From assembly GCA_018713515.1 (NCBI GenBank), contig DVOO01000002.1, positions 1 through 64,000 on the forward strand: a stretch of DNA of 64,000 nucleotides. Reading direction: 5' to 3'. A model generated the notes under the pieces. It was not told where the DNA came from. It saw only the letters and a list, made by a program, of their open reading frames with translations, and made no database searches. Within the stretch, counting starts at the first letter, position 1. Each line of letters starts with the position of its first letter. Source of the DNA: Candidatus Scatomonas pullistercoris. GTDB lineage: Bacteria; Bacillota; Clostridia; Lachnospirales; Lachnospiraceae. Position numbers and translations under genes: made by a program. Shown here piece by piece: positions 33,109 through 41,928 of this stretch.

Positions 33109-33349
33109 GTATATCCTCTGTATTCTGCAGGGGTACGCGGATGGTCAGAAGAACCGGAGAATAATCAATCTGCATGGAAACCTTTTCCTCCTCCACATCC
33201 AGATACCGTGCAAGCGTCATGATCAAATCGTTTTTCAGCATCTGCATCTCCCTGGGAGAACAGGCCATCCGTTCGGCCGGGAGCAGGCAGTTCAGGCGTT
33301 TTCTCGCAATCGTTCCGGAAAATCCTCTTCGCCTGTGAAACAATCCCAT
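33101..33349 (-). CDS. minE: Cell division topological specificity factor MinE
   Basis: The 82-residue protein begins MGLFHRRR, a membrane-binding start, followed by the anti-MinCD helix region (TIARKRLNCLL) and the dimerisation domain ending in YSPVLLTIRVPL. MinE drives MinD off the membrane to set up oscillation or polar zones. It is nine bases downstream of minD. Confidence 0.93.
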   Translation of the reverse strand: MGLFHRRRGFSGTIARKRLNCLLPAERMACSPREMQMLKNDLIMTLARYLDVEEEKVSMQIDYSPVLLTIRVPLQNTEDIHA

Positions 33350-33358
33350 ACACGCCTC

Positions 33359-34138
33359 CTATTTTTTGAAAATACGCCGGAAAAAAGGCTTTCTGGCGGA
33401 AAGATCCATCAGGGGAACCTCTTCCCCGGTAATACGGCGGCTGATATTCCGGTAGGCTGTGCCGGCCAAAGTGGAAGTCCCGGTTACGGGCTCCCCCTGA
33501 TTCGTGGCCACCACCACGGATTCATCATCCGGAATTACTCCGAGAAGCGGAACCGCCAGGATTTCCTCCACATCTTCCACGGACATCATTTCGCCCCTGC
33601 GGACCATATCCGGGCGTATCCGGTTAATTACAAGAAAAACATTGCGGAGATCCCTTGCCTCCAGAAGACCGATGATGCGGTCCGCATCGCGGATGGAGGA
33701 TACCTCCGGAGTCGTGACGACGATAGCCCGGTCCGCGCCTGCCACCGCGTTCTGAAAGCCCTGCTCGATACCGGCCGGACAGTCCAGAATTACATAATCG
33801 AACTGAAGCTTCAGCTCCTCACAGAGCTTGCACATCTGTTCCGGTGTCACCGCGCTCTTGTCTCTTGTCTGGGCCGAGGGAAGGAGATAGAGCTCCTTCT
33901 GCCGCTTGTCCCGGATCAGGGCCTGCTTCAGCCGGCACCTGCCTTCAATCACATCCACAAGATTATAGACGATGCGGTTTTCAAGCCCCAGTACAACATC
34001 CAGATTCCGCAGGCCGATATCCGTGTCCACCATGACCACCCGGCTGCCGAGAGCTGCCAGGCCGATGCCGATATTGGCAGCCGTGGTCGTTTTTCCTACT
34101 CCTCCCTTTCCGGAAGTTACTACAATAACGTCATTCAT
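33359..34138 (-). CDS. minD: Septum site-determining ATPase MinD
   Basis: The deviant Walker A motif GKGGVGKTT is at 10-18, and the C-terminus (PFFRRIFKK) is the amphipathic membrane-targeting helix of MinD. It has 259 residues. minD is followed by minE, but the gene upstream is mrdA, only 48 bases away, so minC is not in its usual place. Confidence 0.96.
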   Translation of the reverse strand: MNDVIVVTSGKGGVGKTTTAANIGIGLAALGSRVVMVDTDIGLRNLDVVLGLENRIVYNLVDVIEGRCRLKQALIRDKRQKELYLLPSAQTRDKSAVTPEQMCKLCEELKLQFDYVILDCPAGIEQGFQNAVAGADRAIVVTTPEVSSIRDADRIIGLLEARDLRNVFLVINRIRPDMVRRGEMMSVEDVEEILAVPLLGVIPDDESVVVATNQGEPVTGTSTLAGTAYRNISRRITGEEVPLMDLSARKPFFRRIFKK

Positions 34139-34186
34139 ACTGGTCCTCCTCTACTCTGTATTTTTCTTCTTTTGTGATTTCCAGTA

Positions 34187-37102
34187 TTAATCGTTATGGT
34201 CATTGGAAAGCCCGCTCTGAGTGGAGCCTCCTGTCAGAATCTCTGACGCGTCCTCCAGTTCATAATAATAATTCAGCACATCCCTTACAACGGTGGCCGC
34301 GTTGGTGGACGAGTATCCGTAGGCAATGCGGGCGGCAAAGGCAATGTCTTCCTTATTCCCGGAATGGGCATGGCCGATAAAAAGTCCGTGGTCGGGCCGG
34401 ACATCCGATTCCTGGGCCGTTCCGGATTTTCCGTAAAGCTCAAGGTTCAGGGATGAAAGGACCCCGCTTCCCTGGATCATTTCCCGCATACCCTCATGAA
34501 TATCCTCCCAGATCCAGTCATCCAGCTGCATCTGGTCTTCAATGACAGGCGAATACTCCTGCTGCACATTGCCGTCGGAGTCGGTCACCTTGTCCAGAAG
34601 ATTCAGCTGGTAAATCGTCCCGTTGTTGTAGATGGTGGACGCGTAGCGGGCCAGCTGAGAGGTTGTATATGCGTGCGTTCCCTGTCCGATGGCGGAGGGA
34701 AGCGGCATGGCGGTGGAGATCTGCGGCGAGGACTCTGTAATCTGAATGCCCGTCTCACGACCCAGCCCGAAAAGCTCCGCATACTCCTGGATTTTTTCCA
34801 GAGCCAGGCTCTGGCTGAATTCGCCGTTTTCCTGTCCGAGGAAATAGGCGGTGGTACAGAGAAATACGTTGCAGGAATTTGTAATGGCTCCGATTACATC
34901 CAGGTCCCCGTGCCCGGCCAGATACCAGCAGTGCAGCTGGTCGGCCGTATCCACAAGCCCCTCCCCGAACAGGCCGTTGCAGTTGATAATGGTACTGTTG
35001 TCAATCACTCCCTCATTCAGGCCGGCCGCGATCGTCACCGGCTTAAAGGTGGAACCCGGAGCAGTAAGCTGCTGCGTTGCCTTATTGTAAAAGGGTGTCG
35101 AGAGGTCGTAATAAAGCTGGTAGTAATAATCTGTATCCATCTGGTTGGCGAGACGGTTATTGTCGTAGCCGGGATAAGATACAAGGGCGAGTACCTCGCC
35201 GGTATCCGGATCCACCACAACAATGGAGCCGGAGCAGGGATCGAGAGCCAGCTGAGCCGGCGTAATTTCCAGAGAACTGATCTTCTGGATCATCAGGTCG
35301 TAGGCGGACAGTGTTCCCGCCTGGAAGGAGGCGTAGGCGTTATCCTCCGTGCTCAGAACTCCCTGGTCGTACAGAAGCTGACAGATATCTTCCCCCGAAA
35401 GTATATCGTCCTGCAGCATATATTTATAGTAAATCCGGTAGAACCAGGAATCCTCCGCCATTTCCTGAAGAATATACTCGGTCAGGGCCTGGTACACTTC
35501 CGTGGAATCCAGATAGGAATTTTTCTGAGAAAGCCGGGTGACATCCACCCAGTTCTGGCTGGCCGCATAGGACAGGAACGCCTGCAGGGAGATGGAATGC
35601 TCAGAATTCCACTGCTGATATACGGAATCAGAGGTATCTATTGTTTCCGAATTCAGAATGCCCGCCTCCGTCAGCATATCGTCCACAATATAGTCTACAT
35701 ATTCCTGCATTTCGCTGCTCAGCTGGCTGTAGGGTACAGAAGTATCGGCGGAAAGCTGAGCGCTGACAGCGCTCTGTACCTCCTCCTGTTTCTGCACAAA
35801 TGCCTGATATACCCACTGTTCCATGGCGGACGCGCCTGCTTCCGTAAAATGATCCAGATTAATTACACTGTTCTCGATCAGCGCATAATATACATCATAT
35901 ATGGGGATCGGAATGGCGTCCGTTTCCGATGGATCTATGCCGGCGGCCTCCAGGGATTTAATGGGCTGAATATTTGATACAAGGATGCCCGCAATCCGCT
36001 GCTCCAGAATCTGATAGCAGGCCTCCTGCAGATCACTGTCAATCGTCAGATAGACATCATTTCCCTGCACAGGCTCCACACGGGATTCCTCGTTGATGGC
36101 CTGCACTCTTCCCACGCTGTCCACTGTAACTTCCTCCGAGCCGTCCGTACCCTTCAGAGTGGTCTCCATGTACTGCTCGATTCCGGCCTTTCCGATAACA
36201 GACGTACTGTCATAGTCGTCCCGCTCTTCTGACAACTCCTCCAGCTCTTCCTGGGAGGCGCTGCCGGTATAGCCGATAATGGAGGCCATGGACTCGGAGT
36301 AATTGTATACCCGGATGGAATCCTCCGCGATAGCTACGCCGGGAAGGCTGTCCTGATTTTCATAGATAGCGGCTACGGTACTATCGCTGACATCCGTTGC
36401 GATTGTCACCTGCACATACCGCTGGAAGCTGGTCTGCCAGAGAAGGTAGCGGACGGTTACGATTTTCAGCTGCTCCTCCCGGGTAAATTCCGCGGGAAGG
36501 CCGTACTCCGCCAGTTCTTCCTCCGTATACGGATTTTCTTCATTATAAAGCGCGTAGTTGTCGGCGCCGCTTAAATATTCCATGATCTGTTCAGCGGTGG
36601 CGCTGCTCTGCTCAGCCGTCAGATTATCGATGCTGGACTGGCCGTAGACATCTGCGCGGAACCTGTTCAGGGAGGTGGTGCCCTCCTCCAGATCAAAGGC
36701 AAAATTACCGGAATCATCTACGATAATGTGAAAATCACTGGTTATTGTATCCCCGCAGCTCTCGATCAGGTTGATAAGCCGGTAGATCTCGCTGTTCAGG
36801 GAAAGATTCCGTTCCCGCGTGCTGCTGTAACGGCCGCTGTCCTCAAAGGTCACGGAATTAGAAAGCTCATTGTATGCGATCAGGTTGCCGTTTCTGTCGT
36901 AAATATTTCCGCGGGTACTTTTAAGCCGGCGCTCACGGGTAGTCATGATAGTGAAATTTTCTGAGTACTCTTCACCCTGGACAATCTGAAGCTGAAACAG
37001 ACGGACCAGAAGAAAAGAGCTCATAAGCAGAAAAACGATCAGCAGAACCGAAAGACGGTGTGAAAAAAAGCGTTTGAAAAATTTGATTATTTTTTTAGCC
37101 AA
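34187..37102 (-). CDS. mrdA: Penicillin-binding protein 2 (elongation transpeptidase), extended
   Basis: A membrane anchor (15-37) is followed by the dimerisation domain with RGNIYDRNG (64-72). The transpeptidase has Ser684-xx-Lys687 (STFK), Ser743-Cys-Asn745 and Lys892-Ser-Gly894. Class B PBP2 proteins of other bacteria have 600-700 residues; this has 971. The excess lies mainly between about 375 and 615, an acidic, tyrosine- and glutamine-rich insertion just before the conserved ALDPCSGSIVVVDPDTGE-type strand. It cross-links new glycan made by RodA. mreD overlaps its start by 16 bases. Confidence 0.94.
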   Translation of the reverse strand: MAKKIIKFFKRFFSHRLSVLLIVFLLMSSFLLVRLFQLQIVQGEEYSENFTIMTTRERRLKSTRGNIYDRNGNLIAYNELSNSVTFEDSGRYSSTRERNLSLNSEIYRLINLIESCGDTITSDFHIIVDDSGNFAFDLEEGTTSLNRFRADVYGQSSIDNLTAEQSSATAEQIMEYLSGADNYALYNEENPYTEEELAEYGLPAEFTREEQLKIVTVRYLLWQTSFQRYVQVTIATDVSDSTVAAIYENQDSLPGVAIAEDSIRVYNYSESMASIIGYTGSASQEELEELSEERDDYDSTSVIGKAGIEQYMETTLKGTDGSEEVTVDSVGRVQAINEESRVEPVQGNDVYLTIDSDLQEACYQILEQRIAGILVSNIQPIKSLEAAGIDPSETDAIPIPIYDVYYALIENSVINLDHFTEAGASAMEQWVYQAFVQKQEEVQSAVSAQLSADTSVPYSQLSSEMQEYVDYIVDDMLTEAGILNSETIDTSDSVYQQWNSEHSISLQAFLSYAASQNWVDVTRLSQKNSYLDSTEVYQALTEYILQEMAEDSWFYRIYYKYMLQDDILSGEDICQLLYDQGVLSTEDNAYASFQAGTLSAYDLMIQKISSLEITPAQLALDPCSGSIVVVDPDTGEVLALVSYPGYDNNRLANQMDTDYYYQLYYDLSTPFYNKATQQLTAPGSTFKPVTIAAGLNEGVIDNSTIINCNGLFGEGLVDTADQLHCWYLAGHGDLDVIGAITNSCNVFLCTTAYFLGQENGEFSQSLALEKIQEYAELFGLGRETGIQITESSPQISTAMPLPSAIGQGTHAYTTSQLARYASTIYNNGTIYQLNLLDKVTDSDGNVQQEYSPVIEDQMQLDDWIWEDIHEGMREMIQGSGVLSSLNLELYGKSGTAQESDVRPDHGLFIGHAHSGNKEDIAFAARIAYGYSSTNAATVVRDVLNYYYELEDASEILTGGSTQSGLSNDHND

Positions 37103-37614
37103 GGCGATTGCTGTCCCTCCAATTCATATTTCACAAGCCTGCGGTTGATCAGATAAAAAATACGGTACAGAAGAATGCTGATCAGAACGGTAAATACCAG
37201 CTCCGGAAGAATCGTATGCACCAGATACGCGGAAAAATCAAACCGCATGCGGAACGCAAACTGAATCGCGTAAAAAACAAGATTGTAGCCGAGATCACTG
37301 AGTGCCACCAGGATCATCGGAAACTTGATATCCTCATCAAAGAAGACCTGGTACAGAAGTCCGTTTATATAGCCGATCAGCATATATACGAGCGAATAAA
37401 AGCCAAACAGGTTGCTGTAAAACAGATCAATCAGCAGCCCGCAGAAAAAGCCTGTCCAGAGGCCGGTGCGTTTGCCGTGAACAAACCCGAAAGAAACCGT
37501 CAGGATCAGAAGCAGGTTCGGTGTCACGGTAAAAAAGGGAAGCGCAGGAAAAACAGTACTTTGAAGAATAAAGGTAACCAGAATGCAGACGGCCGTAACA
37601 ATTTTCCTGCACAT
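37087..37614 (-). CDS. mreD: Rod shape-determining protein MreD
   Basis: This is a hydrophobic 175-residue protein with about five or six membrane segments (for example VCILVTFILQS, VTPNLLLILTVSFGFVHG, LYMLIGY-like segment) and the MreD feature of a conserved GFVHGKRTGLWTGFFCGL-type loop. It belongs to the MreBCD complex that positions wall synthesis. It begins one base after the mreC stop and overlaps mrdA. Confidence 0.88.
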   Translation of the reverse strand: MCRKIVTAVCILVTFILQSTVFPALPFFTVTPNLLLILTVSFGFVHGKRTGLWTGFFCGLLIDLFYSNLFGFYSLVYMLIGYINGLLYQVFFDEDIKFPMILVALSDLGYNLVFYAIQFAFRMRFDFSAYLVHTILPELVFTVLISILLYRIFYLINRRLVKYELEGQQSPWLKK

Positions 37615-38466
37615 TTAGTTGCCTCCCGTCTCTTTCAGCTGAAGAATCACCAGAACCTCCTGCAGGTGCTGAAAGTCCACGGCCGGGACAATGTATCCTG
37701 TTTTGGTCAGGTGGTTCGTATCCTCCGTAACTTCCGAGACATTTCCGATCAGTATGCCGGGCAGATACTTGTCACTGATATTGGAGGTGACGATCTGCTC
37801 TCCCACAGCCACTTCATTTTCCGTATTCATCTGGCTAAAGGCCAGCTTTCCCTCGTCCATCAGCCGCAGATCGCCGCTGACAATACAGGTGTCAGAATTG
37901 GACACCGTCATGGCGCTGACGCTGCTGGAGTCATCGATAATAGCCCGGACTACAGCCCAGTCGCTGCCGACTTCCGTGACAATTCCCACCAGTCCGCCTC
38001 CGCTGATGACATTCATATCCACCTGAATGCCGCTGTCTGTTCCTCGGTTGATGGTGAAAGAACTGTACCAGTTTCCGGGATCCTTGGAGATGACCTGGGC
38101 GGCCACCTTATCATACTGGGAATAATTCTGATCCAGCTGGTACAGCTCCTGCAGCCGCTGCAGTTCCTGCTGGCTCTGGAGAAGAAGGCTGTTCTGTTCG
38201 GTCAGGCTGTCTACCTGAGCCTGCAGATCCTCATTTTCCTGGGCCAGCTGCTGCACATTCTGGAATCCGCTCTGCAGATCTGTAAGATAGCTGCCCACCG
38301 CATTGATTCCGTTCTGAATGGGAACAATCAGCATACCGACCGCGTTCCGTAGCGGAGCGATGGAGATCCGCTCTGTCGCGGTCAGCGCTATTGCGCTGAT
38401 GCAGGCACAGGTCATAATTGCCAACAGATGTTTACTTTTTATCTTGAATCCTATTTTTTTCTTCAT
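37615..38466 (-). CDS. mreC: Rod shape-determining protein MreC
   Basis: A short cytoplasmic start and one membrane helix (about 11-28) precede a coiled coil (about 65-105, rich in Gln, Leu and Glu) and the double beta-barrel MreC domain (INRGTDSGIQVDMNVISGGGL region). It has 283 residues. MreC scaffolds PBP2 activation outside the membrane. Confidence 0.94.
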   Translation of the reverse strand: MKKKIGFKIKSKHLLAIMTCACISAIALTATERISIAPLRNAVGMLIVPIQNGINAVGSYLTDLQSGFQNVQQLAQENEDLQAQVDSLTEQNSLLLQSQQELQRLQELYQLDQNYSQYDKVAAQVISKDPGNWYSSFTINRGTDSGIQVDMNVISGGGLVGIVTEVGSDWAVVRAIIDDSSSVSAMTVSNSDTCIVSGDLRLMDEGKLAFSQMNTENEVAVGEQIVTSNISDKYLPGILIGNVSEVTEDTNHLTKTGYIVPAVDFQHLQEVLVILQLKETGGN

Positions 38467-38478
38467 AAAACCTGCCTT

Positions 38479-39507
38479 TTAACGTGTCTCCCTGCGATTT
38501 TTCGGGGTAAAAGCAAAATGCTGCAGCACCGGGTGGAGAATCAGTTCTCGCAGCCCGCATATGGTGCAGAGATCATAGTGCTGTGAAAGCTGGACCGGAC
38601 AGCCAAGCCTGTCCGAAAAAAAGCGGTCCAGACCGGAAAGCTGTGTGCTTCCCCCCGTAAAATAAATTCCCTCCTGACGGATCTTCTCCTGCACCTGAGG
38701 AGGCGTCCGTTCCAGAAACTTCCGTATTTCCAGGGCAATCCGGTTCAGCTGCTCTGTGACGGCTTCCGTTACTGTGTAACAGGAGACATTTCCATCCCTG
38801 GGAAGTCCGGTGACGGTATCCACGCCCATAACCCGCCGACCTTCCAGCTTGTCACCCGTGAGATCTGTCAGGGAAAGCTTCAGGCGCTTTGCCGTTTTCA
38901 GGCTGATGCGGAAATTATTTTTTCTGCGTATGGCAGCTTCAATAGCCGCATTAAAATGTTTTCCGCCCACGGGCACAGTTTTGCTGATAATGACCCGTCC
39001 CTCCGCCAGGGCGGAAATTTCCGTACTCTGAGCGCCGATATTGACGACCAGGGAGCCCTTCGTCTTTGTCAGGGGGATTCCCAGCGCCAGCGCGTCCGCA
39101 ATGGGCTTTTCCACCAGAAAAACCCGGCATTTCCGCAGCCTTCCCCGGTGTGCGATGGAATAATAGGCCCTTTTTTCCAGCTCTGTCATATCGACGGGAA
39201 CAGAGAAATAAAGAACCGGACGGTGTCCCATGACGGTATTGCTCTGCTTCAGCAGCGTATGGAGAACGGCTTCCACCAGCATGACATCTCCGATACGGCC
39301 GTTGGACATGGGGGTGGTTACCTGAATGTTGGAGGGATTTTTTTCAAACATTTCATAAGCTTCGTTTCCCACGGCAAACAGGGTGTCCTGATTCCTTACG
39401 GCAACCATATTCTTTTCTTTTATAATCGTATCTTTCCTGGAATCGTAGATCTTAATGGAACTTGTTCCCAGATCTACGCCATAAACATTATCAAAAAACA
39501 TCGTCAC
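38479..39507 (-). CDS. mreB: MreB-family actin-like rod shape protein
   Basis: The actin/HSP70 phosphate-1 loop reads GVDLGTSSIKIYD (10-22), phosphate-2 is VVNIGAQSTEISAL, and the adenosine motif YFTGGSTQLSGL is near 291. It has 342 residues and is more divergent than typical MreB in these loops. It directs elongation-complex motion. Translation starts at GTG 39507, overlapping the radC stop, or at ATG 39501 two codons on. The radC-mreB-mreC-mreD order is the usual one. Confidence 0.9.
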   Translation of the reverse strand: MTMFFDNVYGVDLGTSSIKIYDSRKDTIIKEKNMVAVRNQDTLFAVGNEAYEMFEKNPSNIQVTTPMSNGRIGDVMLVEAVLHTLLKQSNTVMGHRPVLYFSVPVDMTELEKRAYYSIAHRGRLRKCRVFLVEKPIADALALGIPLTKTKGSLVVNIGAQSTEISALAEGRVIISKTVPVGGKHFNAAIEAAIRRKNNFRISLKTAKRLKLSLTDLTGDKLEGRRVMGVDTVTGLPRDGNVSCYTVTEAVTEQLNRIALEIRKFLERTPPQVQEKIRQEGIYFTGGSTQLSGLDRFFSDRLGCPVQLSQHYDLCTICGLRELILHPVLQHFAFTPKNRRETR

Positions 39508-40229
39508 TCTGTCCCTTCTGCGCAGAAACCGCCCGATAAAAATCCTTCTCTCAGAAGGCTGACATACTGCCGGTCCCCGATAATAATATGATCCAGAAGC
39601 ATAATACCCAGAAGCTCTCCGGCCCGGGCCACACGTCTTGTCACCGAAAGGTCTTCCCGGCTGGGCGTGGGATCGCCGCTGGGATGGTTGTGGATCAGAA
39701 TCAGATTCACAGCATGGAAGCGCAGCGCTTCCAGAAAAAGCTCCCTGGGAGAAATCAGGGAGGCATTTACCGTACCCTTGGTGACCGTTGTATCGCCGAG
39801 AAAATGGTTCTTTGTGTCCAGCATAATGCAGATCAGATTCTCCTGTTCTTCATGGCGAAGCATCTCCATATAATAGGAGGCGATGGAGTCGGGATCACGG
39901 AAATTCAGCTGTCTGCCGGCCGACGCCTGCGCCATCCGCTTGGAAAGCTCCGCAACGCACTTGATCTGTATGGCCTTTACCGGCCCCACGCCGGAGATCT
40001 CACGCAGCTGCCGGACCGACAGATGGTAAATCCCCAGCAGGCCTTCCCGAAACCGGCACCGGTTCAGAATTTCCCTGGCCAGCTCTACAGAGGACAGCTC
40101 CCTGGAGCCGCAGCGGAGGATAACGGCGAGAAGTTCAGCATCGGACAGGGCCTCCGGCCCCTTCTCCAGACATTTTTCATAGGGGCGTTCTTCCTGCGGA
40201 AGTTCTTTTGTTGTGATTTTTTCCTTCAT
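39504..40229 (-). CDS. radC: RadC-family JAB-domain protein
   Basis: A helix-hairpin-helix segment near 73-92 (REISGVGPVKAIQIK) is followed by a JAMM/JAB metalloprotease-like domain with His180, His182 and Asp193 in HNHPSGDPTPSRED. The cellular role of RadC is unsettled despite its name. The ATG at 40229 follows AGGAG and gives 241 residues. It is the first gene of the mre cluster. Confidence 0.92.
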   Translation of the reverse strand: MKEKITTKELPQEERPYEKCLEKGPEALSDAELLAVILRCGSRELSSVELAREILNRCRFREGLLGIYHLSVRQLREISGVGPVKAIQIKCVAELSKRMAQASAGRQLNFRDPDSIASYYMEMLRHEEQENLICIMLDTKNHFLGDTTVTKGTVNASLISPRELFLEALRFHAVNLILIHNHPSGDPTPSREDLSVTRRVARAGELLGIMLLDHIIIGDRQYVSLLREGFLSGGFCAEGTE

Positions 40230-40320
40230 TTTTCTCCTTCTACTCTCTTCCACGGCAGGAGAAAAATACGGCCGAAAATCAAATTTTATTTTAGCACAGA
40301 ATAAAATTCTTGTACATGGC

Positions 40321-41928
40321 TTACCGGAAATTCACAAATTTTTTACCAATAGCCTCCGCGACACGGAGCCCGTCCATGGCGGCAGATGTAATCCCTCCGG
40401 CATACCCGGCGCCCTCTCCGCAGGGGTAGATGCCCGAAATACTTCCCTCCAGTCCCTGGTCCCGGAGAATCCGCACCGGAGAGGAGGTGCGGCTTTCCAC
40501 ACCGGACAGAAGCGCGTCCGGCATGGAAAATCCCCGGATCTGCCTGTCCATGGCGCGAATGCCCCTTTCGAGAGAATCACCCAGAAATTCCGGAAAAATG
40601 GCCCGCACATTGCTCCAGGCAAAATCCCCTTTCATGCAGGGGGCGAAGCTGCCCGGACCGCCCGGCCGGGAAAGACAGAAATCTTCAAATCTCTGCACGG
40701 GGATCTTCCCTCCGGCAGCGCGGTACGCCGCCCTTTCCAGATACCGCTGAAAGTCTATGCCTCCCAGGGGATCTGAAGAGTCGCTGGGGCTGTAGGGAAG
40801 ATAATCCTCCGGGCGTACGGTGACTACAATGGCACTGTTGGCATTGCGGCCGTCCCTGGCGTGATAGCTCATGCCGTTCACTGCCAGGCAGCCCGTCTCA
40901 GAAGAAGCGTTTACCACAAATCCGCCGGGACACATGCAGAAGGAATAGACCCCGCGGCCGTCGGGCAGGCTGACTGCCGTCTTATAGCTGGCGGCCCGCA
41001 GTTCCCGGGGAACATTTTCTCCGTACTGTGTCCGGGTGATCATTTCCTGGGGATGTTCAATCCGGACGCCCACGGCGAAGGCCTTTGCTTCCATGGAAAG
41101 GTTTTTCTCCCAGAGCATCCGGAAGGTATGTCTGGCGCTGTGGCCGACGGCCAGCACAACGGCCTCCGCAGGTATTTCTTCCCCTCCGTTTACAATGACG
41201 GAAGCAATTTTTCCCTCCCGGACCTTCAGGTCCGTGACCTGTGTCCGGAACCGGAAGCTACCGCCCATGGAAAGAATCTGATTCCGCAGATTTTCTACTA
41301 TCCGGATCAGCAGGTCTGTGCCCAGATGCGGCCTGGCATCGAACAGGATTTCCCTGGGAGCCCCGGCCCCGACAAAAATTTCAAGTACCTGACGGTTTCG
41401 GTTATTCTTATCCTTTACGCCCGTATTCAGCTTTCCATCGGAAAAGGTACCGGCGCCGCCTTCCCCGAACTGCACATTGGACTGTTCGTCCAGAATGCCA
41501 GTTTTCCAGAACTGATCCACTTTCTGTTTCCGGACAGCCGCTGTATCTCCCTGTTCCAGAACCAGGGGACGGTACCCGTGCAGCGCAAGCATGTAAGCGC
41601 AGAATAAACCGGCCGGTCCGCAGCCGATAATCACCGGCCGCTGCTGCAGGGGAATGCTTCCCGGCGGAGGAAAATGATAAGCTTCCGGAATGATTGACAT
41701 AACATTTTTATGTCTGCTTCTTGCGAGAATTTTCTGTTCCCGGGCCGTTTGTACTCGGACCGTATAGACGAACTGCAGGCCCTCCCTTTTCCTCGCGTCT
41801 ACAGAACGGCGGATGATTTCACAGGCCTGTATTTCTTCTGGTCTTATGCCAAGCGTTTTTGCAACTTTCTCCCGCAGCATCCTTTCATTATGGGAAACGG
41901 GAAGCTTCAGCTGGGTAATCTGGATCAT
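40321..41928 (-). CDS. NAD(P)/FAD-dependent oxidoreductase (COG2509-like)
   Basis: An N-terminal ferredoxin-like extension (1-90) with the RRSVDARK segment precedes a Rossmann FAD site, IGCGPAGLF (101-109), then NVQFGEGGAGTFSDGKLNT (154-172), a family signature. A C-terminal ICPCGEGAGYAGG-like segment (here IYPCGEGAGYAGG) closes the flavin site. It has 535 residues and no signal peptide. Substrate is unknown to me. It overlaps the YhiN-like gene by four bases (ATGA). Confidence 0.85.
   Translation of the reverse strand: MIQITQLKLPVSHNERMLREKVAKTLGIRPEEIQACEIIRRSVDARKREGLQFVYTVRVQTAREQKILARSRHKNVMSIIPEAYHFPPPGSIPLQQRPVIIGCGPAGLFCAYMLALHGYRPLVLEQGDTAAVRKQKVDQFWKTGILDEQSNVQFGEGGAGTFSDGKLNTGVKDKNNRNRQVLEIFVGAGAPREILFDARPHLGTDLLIRIVENLRNQILSMGGSFRFRTQVTDLKVREGKIASVIVNGGEEIPAEAVVLAVGHSARHTFRMLWEKNLSMEAKAFAVGVRIEHPQEMITRTQYGENVPRELRAASYKTAVSLPDGRGVYSFCMCPGGFVVNASSETGCLAVNGMSYHARDGRNANSAIVVTVRPEDYLPYSPSDSSDPLGGIDFQRYLERAAYRAAGGKIPVQRFEDFCLSRPGGPGSFAPCMKGDFAWSNVRAIFPEFLGDSLERGIRAMDRQIRGFSMPDALLSGVESRTSSPVRILRDQGLEGSISGIYPCGEGAGYAGGITSAAMDGLRVAEAIGKKFVNFR

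Noticed and set aside
34139-34186. A hidden or broken minC between mrdA and minD
   Set aside because: Only 48 bases are available, and neither strand of the neighbouring genes shows a MinC-like frame, so there is no remnant.
34496-35977. 493-codon plus-strand frame opposite mrdA
   Set aside because: mrdA has all transpeptidase motifs on the minus strand. The antisense translation has no recognisable domain.
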